Of a DNA stretch of 64,000 bases, positions 48,840 to 56,262 are shown in pieces. The position numbers and the translations under genes were made by a program. A model generated the notes under the pieces. The model ran no database searches, was not told where the DNA came from, and saw only the letters and a list, made by a program, of their open reading frames with translations. Numbering within the stretch: position 1 is the first letter of the stretch; the number at the start of each line of letters is the position of its first letter. The stretch comes from an uncultured Tateyamaria sp. (lineage in GTDB: Bacteria > Pseudomonadota > Alphaproteobacteria > Rhodobacterales > Rhodobacteraceae): assembly GCF_947504105.1 (NCBI RefSeq), contig NZ_CANNGP010000019.1, positions 1 through 64,000 of the forward strand. Direction: 5' to 3'.

Positions 48840-50627
48840 TCAGTTGCTGCTGGTCAGCGTTATATCAGCGAGCGTGACAGGTTCAACGCTTGGACGCAGG
48901 CCCAAAAGCGGCGCGATCCGGCCAATCATCTCCGCCGCTACGGGAACGGCGGTCCAGCCCGCCGTACGGCGTGGTTTGTCGCCGGAAGTCTCGACAGGTT
49001 CGTCCAGGGTAACCACCAGCACGTATTTCGGATCGTGGGCCGGGAACATGGTGGCAAAGGTGGCAATGACCTTGTCATCATAATACCCGCCACGCGGCTT
49101 CGGCTTGTCGGCGGTCCCGGTCTTGCCGCCGACGGCATACCCCGGCACCTCAGCCATGCTGGCAGTCCCATCCGTCACCACCTTGCGCAGCATCTCGCGT
49201 GCAGAGCGTGCTGCACCTTCGCTCATCACCCGGTCGCCCAGACGAGGGCCCTGCTGTTTGAGAATCGTGGGCTTCACCAGCCGCCCGCCGTTGGCAATGG
49301 CCGCATATCCAGCCGCAAGATGCATGGGCGAGGACGACAGCCCGTGGCCATAGCTCACCGTCACAGCGCTCAGTTCTGTCCAGCGTTTGGGCAAAAGCGG
49401 CTTACCGGTGCGCGCCTCGACAATCTCGAACTCCGTCGGCTCGAAGAAACCCAGTGACTTCAGGAACTGCTGCTGCCGCTCCGCACCAATCTGCAAGGCC
49501 ATGCGACCCGTGCCGCGGTTCGACGATTTCACAATGATATCTGCAACGCTCAGCTTGCCATAGTTCTTGTTGCGGAACTCACCGATGCGGAAACCACCTA
49601 CACGCATCGGCCCTGCCGTGTTGATGATGGTCGAGGGCGACACGAGCCCCAGATCGACGGCCTGCGCCGCCGTAAATATCTTGAACGCGGATCCAAGCTC
49701 ATACACGCCCTGCACCGATCGGTTGAACAAAGGGCTGTCAGACTGGTCACCGCTGGTCGCAGGCCGAGGCCGGTTGTTCGGATCGAAATGCGGCAACGAC
49801 ACGACCGAAATCACCTCGCCTGTCTTCACATCCATCAGGACCGATGTCGCACCCTTGGCGTTCATCAAGCGCATGCCACCATAGAGCACGCGTTCGGCTG
49901 CCGCCTGAACGGTCAAATCAAGTGACAGTTGCAGCGGCTTTTGCCCGTTTGCCGGATCGCGCAGGTAGTCATCAAAATGCTTTTCGACCCCGGCAACGCC
50001 AATGACTTCGGCGGCACTTACACCTTCTTTGCCAAAGCTCGCACCGCCCAGGACGTGTGCTGCCAACGATCCGTTTGGATACAGACGCATGTCACGGGGA
50101 CCAAACAACAGACCCGGATCACCGATTTCATGCACCTTCTGCATCTGCTCGGGGCTGATTTTCTTGCGGATCCAAAGGAACTTGCGCTTGCCGATAAAGT
50201 CTTTCAGCAGCTCCTCTTCCTTCAGATCGGGAAAGATCGCGGCCAATCCCTTGGCAGATGCCGCCGGGTCCACCATTTGTGGCGGCTGGGCATACAGCGC
50301 ATGGGTCTCAAAATTCGTGGCCAGCAAACGCCCGTTCCGGTCCACGATGTCCGCACGGGCCGCTGAAATGGCCGCCCCTTGGGCGCTCGCACGCGGTTCA
50401 ACCGGTTCGGACGTCGCCAGCACACCCATGCGTACAGCGACGGTCACGAAGGCGCAGAAAAAGAACAGGCCCAAAACCAGCAAACGCCCTTCGGCGCGCT
50501 GACGCGACCGGTCGCGCATTTCCTCGTGACGGGCACGCAGGTTTTCACGCTCGATCGCCTCGGTGCTTTCACCGGCAGCGCGTGCAGGCAGGATGCGGGC
50601 CAGAGGACGCAGGGGGGTACGGGTCAT
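48840..50627 (-). CDS. ftsI: Septal penicillin-binding protein 3 (FtsI)
   Basis: A 595-aa monofunctional class B transpeptidase. A cytoplasmic basic region precedes one membrane helix (RLLVLGLFFFCAFVTVAVRM, about residues 48-67). A pedestal domain follows (AARADIVDRNGRLLATNFET). Catalytic motifs: YELGSAFKIFTAAQA (SxxK nucleophile), VKSSNRGTGRMALQ (SxN) and YAVGGKTGTADKPK (KTG). It cross-links septal murein with FtsW. It overlaps the ftsL stop by 4 bases (ATGA). Confidence 0.97.
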   Translation of the reverse strand: MTRTPLRPLARILPARAAGESTEAIERENLRARHEEMRDRSRQRAEGRLLVLGLFFFCAFVTVAVRMGVLATSEPVEPRASAQGAAISAARADIVDRNGRLLATNFETHALYAQPPQMVDPAASAKGLAAIFPDLKEEELLKDFIGKRKFLWIRKKISPEQMQKVHEIGDPGLLFGPRDMRLYPNGSLAAHVLGGASFGKEGVSAAEVIGVAGVEKHFDDYLRDPANGQKPLQLSLDLTVQAAAERVLYGGMRLMNAKGATSVLMDVKTGEVISVVSLPHFDPNNRPRPATSGDQSDSPLFNRSVQGVYELGSAFKIFTAAQAVDLGLVSPSTIINTAGPMRVGGFRIGEFRNKNYGKLSVADIIVKSSNRGTGRMALQIGAERQQQFLKSLGFFEPTEFEIVEARTGKPLLPKRWTELSAVTVSYGHGLSSSPMHLAAGYAAIANGGRLVKPTILKQQGPRLGDRVMSEGAARSAREMLRKVVTDGTASMAEVPGYAVGGKTGTADKPKPRGGYYDDKVIATFATMFPAHDPKYVLVVTLDEPVETSGDKPRRTAGWTAVPVAAEMIGRIAPLLGLRPSVEPVTLADITLTSSN

Positions 50628-50980
50628 GGCTGCTCTCCGTCGCCAGGCAATTCACCAGACACTTCGACCGCATTGTCGATGATGAGCAGCGGAGGCGCGG
50701 GATACGCCACCTCGTCCACATGGCCAAACTGGTCGGGACGGAAAGGCAGCAGGCCCAGCCTGTCAAAGTTGATATCAGCCAGGTCACGCAACCGGTCCGG
50801 ACGGTTCAGATAGGCCCATTCAGCCTTCAGAACCGCAAGCCGCGAATGCGCTGTGCGAATGTCGTGATGCAACCTGTCCGTCTTGGACAGCGCCTCTTGC
50901 GTCGCGTAGTTCTCGCGGTAGGCCCAGAAGGCCAAGCCAATCACGGCCAACGTGGTAAAAATATACAAAACAGTGCGCAT
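50624..50980 (-). CDS. ftsL: Cell division protein FtsL
   Basis: A 118-aa bitopic protein. An N-terminal membrane helix ([20 protein letters not shown]) is followed by a periplasmic coiled coil (ALSKTDRLHHDIRTAHSRLA, VLKAEWAYLNRPDRLRDLAD), as in FtsL/FtsB-type proteins. The WAYLNRPDRL motif is typical of alphaproteobacterial FtsL. It should bind FtsQ and FtsB to activate FtsWI. The start overlaps the rsmH stop by 1 base (TGATG). Confidence 0.93.
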   Translation of the reverse strand: MRTVLYIFTTLAVIGLAFWAYRENYATQEALSKTDRLHHDIRTAHSRLAVLKAEWAYLNRPDRLRDLADINFDRLGLLPFRPDQFGHVDEVAYPAPPLLIIDNAVEVSGELPGDGEQP

Positions 50981-51942
50981 CAGATGGCCCCCCTGACCTG
51001 CGGCATACCAATACTCTTCGCGTCAATCTCTCCGGCGGGCGCATCTGTGCGCACCGCCACCCGCAGCTTGGCCGACCGGCTGCGCGGGTTCATGTCCAGC
51101 TCATCCCTGTCGGGTCCAATGGCCTTGCGGGTCTTCAATTCGAACTGCGCGGGTGCGGCCTCGACCTCGGGCGCGTAACGGTTGGGGTTGGCTTGCCGCC
51201 CGCCCCGCGCCGTCATGAAGCGTTTGACCATCCGGTCCTCGACCGAATGGAAGGTCACAACAGCCAGCTTGCCGCCGGGCTTCAATGCCCGCTCTGCGGC
51301 CATAAGCCCCTGATAGAGCTCGTCATATTCGTTGTTCACCGCAATGCGCAGCGCCTGAAAGCTTCGTGTGGCGGGATGCGATTGACCGGGCTTGGGACGG
51401 GGCAAGCATTTCTCGATCACGCCCACCAGCGCCATTGTCGTGGTGATCGGACGCGCCGTGATGATGGCCCGCGCAATACGGCGGCTCGCCCGCTCTTCTC
51501 CGTACTGAAACAGAATATCGGCCAGCACGCCTTCATCGGCTTCGTTCACGATATCCGCCGCCGACGGCCCATCCTGCGACATGCGCATGTCCAGCGGCCC
51601 GTCTTTCATGAAGGAAAAGCCGCGCTCAGCCTGATCCAGTTGCATTGAACTCACACCAAGGTCCAGCACAACGCCATCAAGGCTCTCACCGTACTGATCC
51701 AGCTTGGAAAACACACCGGGTTGCATCGTGATACGGTCGCCATAGGCATCCGCCCAACCGGCGGCCATCTCGAACGCAAGCGGATCGCGATCAACGGCGA
51801 TCACCCGATCCGCACCTGCCTCAAGCAAGGCGCGGGTGTAGCCCCCGGCGCCAAAGGTGCCATCAAGCCACGCGCCTTCAATCGGCGCACAGTGCTGCAG
51901 GATCGCGTCGATCAGAACCGGAATATGTGGCCCCCCAGCCAT
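50980..51942 (-). CDS. rsmH: 16S rRNA (cytosine1402-N4)-methyltransferase
   Basis: A 320-aa SAM enzyme (formerly MraW) that N4-methylates C1402 in the ribosomal P site. Motifs: [40 protein letters not shown] (SAM loop), [40 protein letters not shown] and [17 protein letters not shown]. It is 2 bases after mraZ and heads the enzyme part of the cluster. Confidence 0.98.
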   Translation of the reverse strand: MAGGPHIPVLIDAILQHCAPIEGAWLDGTFGAGGYTRALLEAGADRVIAVDRDPLAFEMAAGWADAYGDRITMQPGVFSKLDQYGESLDGVVLDLGVSSMQLDQAERGFSFMKDGPLDMRMSQDGPSAADIVNEADEGVLADILFQYGEERASRRIARAIITARPITTTMALVGVIEKCLPRPKPGQSHPATRSFQALRIAVNNEYDELYQGLMAAERALKPGGKLAVVTFHSVEDRMVKRFMTARGGRQANPNRYAPEVEAAPAQFELKTRKAIGPDRDELDMNPRSRSAKLRVAVRTDAPAGEIDAKSIGMPQVRGAI

Positions 51943-51944
51943 TC

Positions 51945-52436
51945 CTACTCCATGTCCCCGTCAAGGTAGGCTGACGGGTCCAGATCCGGATCGAAACCGT
52001 CATCGTCCAGCGCCGCGATACTCTCGTCATAGGCGTCGGGCTGCCAGATCTCGAATGTATCGCCCGAGGAGACAAAGCGCGCCATGCCATCAAGGCCGAT
52101 CTTCTCGCGCAGCTTGGCGGGCAGCACGATGCGGCCCGTGTCGTCCACGACGGTTTCGATGGCCTGCGCGCTGTACAGCCGCTCCATCGCCTTCCGCTTG
52201 GCGGACCCTCGTGGGAATTTGGAAATCTTGGCGTCCACCTCGTCCATGGCTTCAATTGTGAAGCCTTCAAGGTAACCGCGGGTCGCGCCACCATAGACGA
52301 TGATCACGCGGGGCGGCAGGCCGTCAGTCCAGTCGGGGTCGCAGGCTTCGATCACACGACGAAACGAGGCCGGGATAGACACCCGCCCCTTTGCGTCCAC
52401 CTTGTGGTCGCTTTCGCCTCTGAACCTGCGTGCCAC
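51945..52436 (-). CDS. mraZ: Transcriptional regulator MraZ
   Basis: A 163-aa AbrB-like regulator, first gene of the dcw cluster. It holds two SpoVT/AbrB-type repeats with the DxxxR core: [20 protein letters not shown] and [20 protein letters not shown]. MraZ forms ring-shaped oligomers that bind repeated TGGG-type boxes and represses its own cluster in E. coli. A C-terminal acidic tail ([20 protein letters not shown]) is extra. Candidate TGGGA boxes lie about 345-530 bp upstream. Confidence 0.97.
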   Translation of the reverse strand: MARRFRGESDHKVDAKGRVSIPASFRRVIEACDPDWTDGLPPRVIIVYGGATRGYLEGFTIEAMDEVDAKISKFPRGSAKRKAMERLYSAQAIETVVDDTGRIVLPAKLREKIGLDGMARFVSSGDTFEIWQPDAYDESIAALDDDGFDPDLDPSAYLDGDME

Positions 52437-52557
52437 TGTTTGGCCCGTCCCTATTTCGTTTCCGCGCCCCCGCGCTTCAAATTCGTTCCCCAGTCACCTG
52501 CGCCCTCTTGCCGGGGCTTGTGTTTTCCACCGCCCCTCAAGGGGCAAGAAATGGAAA

Positions 52558-52593
52558 CGGCGGGTTGATCTGCTGCCACTGATCAACCCGCCG
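52558..52593 (-). promoter_or_regulatory. Perfect 13-bp stem-loop in the mraZ leader
   Basis: CGGCGGGTTGATC and GATCAACCCGCCG pair perfectly across a 10-base loop (TGCTGCCACT on the plus strand), about 120 bp upstream of mraZ. On the minus strand it is followed by GTTTCCATTTCTTG, not a clean T-run. It may be a terminator of an upstream transcript, an attenuator for the dcw operon, or part of an RNA. Confidence 0.55.
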
Positions 52594-52780
52594 CCCTCGT
52601 CCCGCCTCGCGGGATGTCCAGCTGCGCGCGCCACCTGGGGGGATGTCTGCTCGCTCACGCGCCGGATCTCTGGTCTGATGAAAGCGAGGTGCCTGTATGA
52701 AACCTGCTAGAGTTTTGTTTTTTGCTTGGGGTCGTTCGTTGCCCCGTGCTCGTTCTCATCTGATGTCATTAGGTATGACG

Positions 52781-52805
52781 TGGGAAAACATGGGAAGCAA
52801 TGGTT
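52781..52805. promoter_or_regulatory. Ten-bp-periodic TGGGA boxes (possible MraZ site)
   Basis: TGGGA occurs at 52781 and 52791 with a degenerate TGGTT at 52801, exactly 10 bp apart. Two more on the opposite strand (TCCCA at 52953 and 52963, read TGGGA on the mraZ coding strand) keep the same period. E. coli MraZ binds TGGG-type repeats with this spacing. The distance to mraZ is long, so the role is uncertain. Confidence 0.4.
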
Positions 52806-53185
52806 TTTTGAGGGTGGTAGGTGCAACAGCTTGCTTTTGCGCACGCTCAAAAACAACATATTGTGGCTAAACCGGCCAACCCTACGGACGATGATGGCAC
52901 TCTGCAAGAGACAGACACAACATGTAGTGCCGCAGAGGCCAGCGCTAGTTTTTCCCACAAATTCCCAAAAAAGTGCGCCGAGCGATATCAATACGCTCAT
53001 GTTCTTCTATTGTTCCAGATCTTTGGTGCAGAAATCAAACGACTTGATTCGAATCATGGTCGTTTTGACACTCTGCGCCCATGATTTCCCATATCACACA
53101 CCCGCCCCGCACTCAGTCCCATGAAATCCCTTGCGCCGACCGCACAGACGCGGCAACAGCATCCAAGATCAAGACAGGAGCACAC

Positions 53186-53959
53186 ATGTCCCACGCCGTC
53201 CGAATCTTCAGCCATGCTATTTCCATGGTGTTCCGCGACTTCTCCGCCACGGTGCGGGCCACGTCGGCGGGCATTCTTCTGATTGCAGTGGGGTCAGCGC
53301 TGTTGATTGCAGTCACCCCCGGGCTGTTAAGCGGTGTGACCACCCTACCTGATCCATTCGTCCCATCCAGCGACGCGGAAAGCGATATCAATTTCGCGCT
53401 GATCATCCCCGCCTTCCTCCTGATGGCGGTCGGATACCTGATGATGATCGCGGCCTGGCACCGCTTTGTTCTGCTCCCGCCCGAGCGGCGAGGCGAAGGG
53501 TTCACGCCAAGCGCCGGCATCGTGCTGGGCTATTTGGGTCGCAGCATCCTTCTGGGCCTTGTCCTCGGCCTGATCGCCATCCCGATCTTCATTCCCGTTG
53601 GCATCGTCGGAGCCGCCGCGGGCGAGGTCGTCGCGAGCCTTGTCGCCATCCCGTTGGTCGCGCTTTTAGGCTGGGTGTTCTTCCGGTGGAGCTTGATCCT
53701 CCCCGCCTGCACAATCGGGCACAAGATGAAGTTCAGCGAAAGCTGGGAGGCGTCCAGACCGCTGGCCGGCACGATCTTCGGGATCATGATCATCCTTGCG
53801 GTCTTCGATTTCGCCCTGAACACCGTCCTGTCGTCGATCCTGACGGACAACATCGTCAGCGGACTGATCTCTGTGATCGTGTCGTTGCTCTACGCCCTCG
53901 TCAGCGCCAGCATCCTCACCACCATCTACGGCATCGCCGTCGAAGGGCGTGACGTCTGA
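53186..53959 (+). CDS. Membrane protein of unknown function (about six helices)
   Basis: A 257-aa polytopic protein. Helices are seen at SAGILLIAVGSALLIAVTPG, FALIIPAFLLMAVGYLMMIA, SILLGLVLGLIAIPIFIPVG, LVAIPLVALLGWVFFRWSLI, GTIFGIMIILAVFDFALNTV and LISVIVSLLYALVSASILTT. The segment FFRWSLILPACTIGHKMKFS, then ESW, resembles the cytoplasmic loop of DUF975/glycerophosphoryl-like membrane proteins of unknown role. AGGAG lies 5 bases before the ATG. It ends head-on against the Mrp-type gene with no gap. Confidence 0.75.
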   Translation: MSHAVRIFSHAISMVFRDFSATVRATSAGILLIAVGSALLIAVTPGLLSGVTTLPDPFVPSSDAESDINFALIIPAFLLMAVGYLMMIAAWHRFVLLPPERRGEGFTPSAGIVLGYLGRSILLGLVLGLIAIPIFIPVGIVGAAAGEVVASLVAIPLVALLGWVFFRWSLILPACTIGHKMKFSESWEASRPLAGTIFGIMIILAVFDFALNTVLSSILTDNIVSGLISVIVSLLYALVSASILTTIYGIAVEGRDV

Positions 53960-55033
53960 TCACGCCATCCCGCCCTTGATGAGCCCCTCGGCAATGCGGG
54001 CATAGGCCTGCGCCATGGGGCCATCGCCCAACGCAACGGGCGTCCCCCCGTCCCCGGCCAGCCGGGTCTCAAGGTCGATGGGCAGCGCACCCAGCAGCGG
54101 CACACCCAGCTTGTCGGCCTCCGCCGCCACACCGCCCTGACCGAAAATCTGATGCTCTGATCCACAGTCGGGGCACACAAACATCGACATATTCTCGATC
54201 AGACCCAGCACCGGCGTCTTGAGCGTGGTGAACATGTCCAGCGCCTTGCGGGCGTCAATCAACGCAACGTCCTGCGGGGTGCTGACAACAATGGCCCCGG
54301 ACAGTTCGGACTTGGTGCACAAGGTCAGCTGTACGTCGCCAGTGCCGGGCGGCAGGTCGACAAGCAAAATGTCCAACTCGCCCCACTCCACCTGCCCCAG
54401 CATCTGCTGCAGCGCGCCCATCAGCATGGGGCCACGCCAAACGACGGCCTTACCCTCTTCCAACATGAACCCGATGGACATCAGGGTCACACCATGGGCG
54501 TGCAATGGAATGATGGTTTTGCCATCGGGCGAGGCCGGGCGCTTGTTCACTCCCATCATCCGGGGCTGGGACGGACCGTATATATCTGCATCCAGCAGCC
54601 CAACCTTGCGTCCCTGCTTGGCAAGCGCCACGGCCAGGTTCGACGACACGGTGGATTTGCCGACACCGCCCTTGCCGGATCCGATGGCAAGGATGCGTTT
54701 GACGCCTGTGGGCTTGGTGGGCCCCTCCTGAGGTTTCGGATGTCCCCCGATCTTCAGGCTTGGCGGGGCCGCGGCCTTCTTGGCAGGTCCATGTGCGGTC
54801 AATGCAACGCGCACATCGCCCACGGCCTCCAACGACCGGACGGCCGCCTCGGCAGCGGCACGCACGGGCTCCATTTGCGCCGCCAGTTCCGGGGTCGGGG
54901 CCTCGATCACAAACTGCACGGCATCGCCCTGCACCTGCACCGCTCGAATCAAATCACGGCTGATCAGATCACCACCGTCCGGCATTCCCACGCGCGTCAG
55001 CGCGTCCATAACATTTTGCTTCGTGACAGCCAT
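53960..55033 (-). CDS. Mrp/ApbC family Fe-S cluster carrier ATPase
   Basis: A 357-aa protein. An N-terminal MIP18/DUF59 domain (about residues 1-85) is joined by a Pro-rich linker to a P-loop ATPase with the deviant Walker A IGSGKGGVGKSTVSSNLAVA (about residue 118), DILLVDLPPGTGDVQLTLC and the CxxC pair FVCPDCGSEHQIFG. Such proteins carry and transfer [4Fe-4S] clusters as dimers. The start MAVTKQNVMDALTRVGMPDG is preferred to an in-frame ATG at 55072. Confidence 0.95.
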   Translation of the reverse strand: MAVTKQNVMDALTRVGMPDGGDLISRDLIRAVQVQGDAVQFVIEAPTPELAAQMEPVRAAAEAAVRSLEAVGDVRVALTAHGPAKKAAAPPSLKIGGHPKPQEGPTKPTGVKRILAIGSGKGGVGKSTVSSNLAVALAKQGRKVGLLDADIYGPSQPRMMGVNKRPASPDGKTIIPLHAHGVTLMSIGFMLEEGKAVVWRGPMLMGALQQMLGQVEWGELDILLVDLPPGTGDVQLTLCTKSELSGAIVVSTPQDVALIDARKALDMFTTLKTPVLGLIENMSMFVCPDCGSEHQIFGQGGVAAEADKLGVPLLGALPIDLETRLAGDGGTPVALGDGPMAQAYARIAEGLIKGGMA

Positions 55034-55196
55034 GCTCGATTTCCCCGCTTTATGGTGAAAGAAATGGCACAAATTTCCCGTCTTGCAAGAGCCCGTAAAC
55101 TGCTACGGCGCAAACGCCGCATCGTTGTGCACATTGCCCGACAATTCGACCGGAACCCCATGCAATTGCTGCATAGCAGCATTGAATTGGTGTGTA

Positions 55197-55224
55197 TTGT
55201 GCACCCGCAGCATTGGCTTATATT
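55197..55224 (+). promoter_or_regulatory. Candidate promoter of the DUF1127-hairpin operon
   Basis: TTGTGC (55197-55202) and TATATT (55219-55224) are 16 bp apart, about 33 bp upstream of the DUF1127 ATG. In Rhodobacter sphaeroides the matching operon is driven by the heat-shock sigma factors RpoHI/RpoHII; these boxes cannot tell RpoH from RpoD. A small hairpin TGCTGC-ATA-GCAGCA lies just upstream. Confidence 0.5.
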
Positions 55225-55256
55225 CAGGTCAACGAAACGAGCATGAGGCAAAGAAC

Positions 55257-55487
55257 ATGGCCTATTACAATGACGTAGCACGTCGCACCAACCTCGTCGA
55301 ACGTACCCTCGGCACGGTTGCCCGCGTGTTTGAAGCTGCTGCAGAGCGTCGCGCAAAACAGCGCATCTTCCGCAGCACATTTACCGAGCTGAACGCTCTG
55401 TCCAACCGCGAACTGGCCGATCTGGGTCTGCACCGGTCGGAACTGAAGCGCGTGGCTTGGGAATCCGCGAACGACGTCGCGGCGTAA
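55257..55487 (+). CDS. DUF1127 small protein (CcaF1-like)
   Basis: A 76-aa basic protein. The C-terminal half TELNALSNRELADLGLHRSE, then LKRVAW, is the DUF1127 motif (LxxLSxRxLxDxGLxRxxI/L). In Rhodobacter sphaeroides the DUF1127 protein CcaF1 (RSP_6037) binds RNA and is encoded just upstream of the CcsR sRNAs that it helps to mature. The same arrangement is seen here: the stop is followed after 17 bases by six CU-loop hairpins. GAGG lies 8 bases before the ATG. By analogy it should be a stress-induced RNA-binding protein. Confidence 0.9.
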   Translation: MAYYNDVARRTNLVERTLGTVARVFEAAAERRAKQRIFRSTFTELNALSNRELADLGLHRSELKRVAWESANDVAA

Positions 55488-55504
55488 ACAAGGAACACAC
55501 GGAT

Positions 55505-55537
55505 CAGATCGCCCCCTCCTCCTCCCTGGGGCATCTG
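55505..55537 (+). ncRNA. CCTCCTCCC-loop hairpin 1 (CcsR-like)
   Basis: Stem CAGAT/ATCTG plus GCCCC/GGGGC with one bulged C; the 12-base loop is CTCCTCCTCCCT. It is the first of six modules and probably one sRNA processed from the DUF1127 transcript. The loop matches the anti-Shine-Dalgarno sequence. Confidence 0.8.
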
Positions 55538-55543
55538 AAATTG

Positions 55544-55577
55544 GCGGCGGCGCCTTCCTCCTCCCTGGCGTCGCCGC
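55544..55577 (+). ncRNA. CCTCCTCCC-loop hairpin 2 (CcsR-like)
   Basis: GCGGCGGCGCC and GGCGTCGCCGC pair over 11 bp with one G-U wobble, exposing the 12-base loop TTCCTCCTCCCT. It follows hairpin 1 by six bases. Confidence 0.8.
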
Positions 55578-55594
55578 ACTTTAACACCGCAATA

Positions 55595-55635
55595 CATCGC
55601 ACTTTCGGTCTTCCTCCTCCCTGACCGACGCGATG
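55595..55635 (+). ncRNA. CCTCCTCCC-loop hairpin 3 (CcsR-like)
   Basis: TCGGTC/GACCGA next to the loop and CATCGC/GCGATG at the base, with a small internal loop between; the loop is TTCCTCCTCCCT, identical to hairpin 2, while the stem sequence is different. Confidence 0.8.
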
Positions 55636-55643
55636 TTGCAAGC

Positions 55644-55677
55644 GCGGCGGCATTCACCTCCTCCCGAATGTCGTCGC
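55644..55677 (+). ncRNA. CCTCCTCCC-loop hairpin 4 (CcsR-like)
   Basis: GCGGCGGCATTC pairs with GAATGTCGTCGC over 12 bp with two G-U wobbles; the 10-base loop is ACCTCCTCCC. A minor A-loop hairpin (GCACC/GGTGC, 55687-55702) separates it from hairpin 5. Confidence 0.8.
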
Positions 55678-55715
55678 ACGAATACCGCACCAAAAACGGT
55701 GCAGAGATTGTCAAA

Positions 55716-55739
55716 CCGGTCCTCCTCCTCCCTGACCGG
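55716..55739 (+). ncRNA. CCTCCTCCC-loop hairpin 5 (CcsR-like)
   Basis: CCGGTC and GACCGG form a 6-bp perfect stem around the 12-base loop CTCCTCCTCCCT, identical to the loop of hairpin 1. TGTCA/TGGCA may extend the stem. Confidence 0.8.
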
Positions 55740-55753
55740 ATGGCATGACGAAG

Positions 55754-55790
55754 GCGGCGGCCCCCTCCTCCCTGGGGCCGCCGCTTTTTT
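55754..55790 (+). terminator. Rho-independent terminator with the same CU-rich loop (hairpin 6)
   Basis: GCGGCGGCCCC and GGGGCCGCCGC form a perfect 11-bp stem with the 9-base loop CTCCTCCCT, followed by TTTTTT and then GTTTT. So the terminator itself carries the conserved loop motif and may end up as the 3' part of the last sRNA. Confidence 0.92.
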
Positions 55791-55820
55791 GTTTTCACAC
55801 CCAAGAAAATCATCCGGAGA

Positions 55821-55847
55821 TGTCACACACGCCCGACCGGCCACGTC
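55821..55847 (+). promoter_or_regulatory. ECF41-type promoter
   Basis: TGTCACA (55821-55827) and CGTC (55844-55847) are separated by exactly 16 bases. This is the promoter form described for ECF41 sigma factors, and an ECF41 gene is the third gene downstream. The first ATG is 31 bases past the -10 element. Autoregulation is therefore predicted. Confidence 0.85.
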
Positions 55848-55878
55848 ATCCTCATGACACTGGCAAGGATACAGTCGC

Positions 55879-56262
55879 ATGGTGCGTGTTCTCTGGATCG
55901 TAGGGATCTATTATTTGGCCTCGGGCGTCCTGATGTGGACGCAGCCGCAGTTCTGGTACGCCAACACCCCCGGTGTTGCAGCCATGGGTCCGTTCAACCT
56001 TCATTTCATCCGCGACATAGCACTGGTGCTTGGCGTCAGTGGGCTCGCCATCCTGCACGCCGCACGCACACGGTCACGCGATGTCCTGATTGTCGGGCTG
56101 GGCTGGCCCGCGCTGCACGCCCTCTATCACCTCGCGATATGGGCCAACCGCGGCTTTGCCTTTGACATGATCACCCTCGTCAACCTGTTGGGCATCCAGC
56201 TTCCGGTCTGGACAAGCCTTGCAATCGCTTTCTCAATGCAACCCAAGGAGCAAACCTCATGA
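55879..56262 (+). CDS. Small four-helix membrane protein in the ECF41 operon
   Basis: A 127-aa protein with about four membrane helices: VLWIVGIYYLASGVLMWTQP, FIRDIALVLGVSGLAILHAA, DVLIVGLGWPALHALYHLAI and a last one in LLGIQLPVWTSLAIAF. The layout is reminiscent of DoxX/DUF4345-like proteins, but the assignment is weak. It is the first gene after the ECF41 promoter and overlaps the next by 4 bases (ATGA). Confidence 0.75.
   Translation: MVRVLWIVGIYYLASGVLMWTQPQFWYANTPGVAAMGPFNLHFIRDIALVLGVSGLAILHAARTRSRDVLIVGLGWPALHALYHLAIWANRGFAFDMITLVNLLGIQLPVWTSLAIAFSMQPKEQTS

Larger units (their letters stand above)
52437..53185. other. About 750 bp without a convincing gene upstream of mraZ
   Basis: This gap between the divergent mraZ and membrane-protein genes has no convincing coding sequence; a minus-strand frame at 52707-53000 is rich in Cys and Lys and matches nothing known. 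It contains a long perfect stem-loop, TGGGA boxes with 10-bp periodicity and AT-rich patches, so it is likely regulatory or encodes an RNA leader. Known RNAs checked by eye (RNase P, SRP, 6S) do not fit. Confidence 0.5.

Noticed and set aside
52707-53000. Minus-strand open frame of 97 codons upstream of mraZ
   Set aside because: Product looks random and Cys-rich; the region has regulatory-type signals instead.
52440-53100. RNase P RNA, SRP RNA or 6S RNA in the large gap upstream of mraZ
   Set aside because: None of the conserved core strings (for example GAGGAAAGTCCGG of RNase P, GGAAGGAAGCAG of SRP RNA) was seen on either strand.
55083-55256. Longer start for the DUF1127 protein
   Set aside because: The added part contains the candidate promoter and a hairpin and looks non-coding; the ATG at 55257 has a ribosome binding site.
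55505-55790. CRISPR array at the repeated CTCCTCCCT motif
   Set aside because: The repeats are short loops of hairpins with different stems and irregular spacing, with no cas genes; the CcsR-like sRNA reading fits better.
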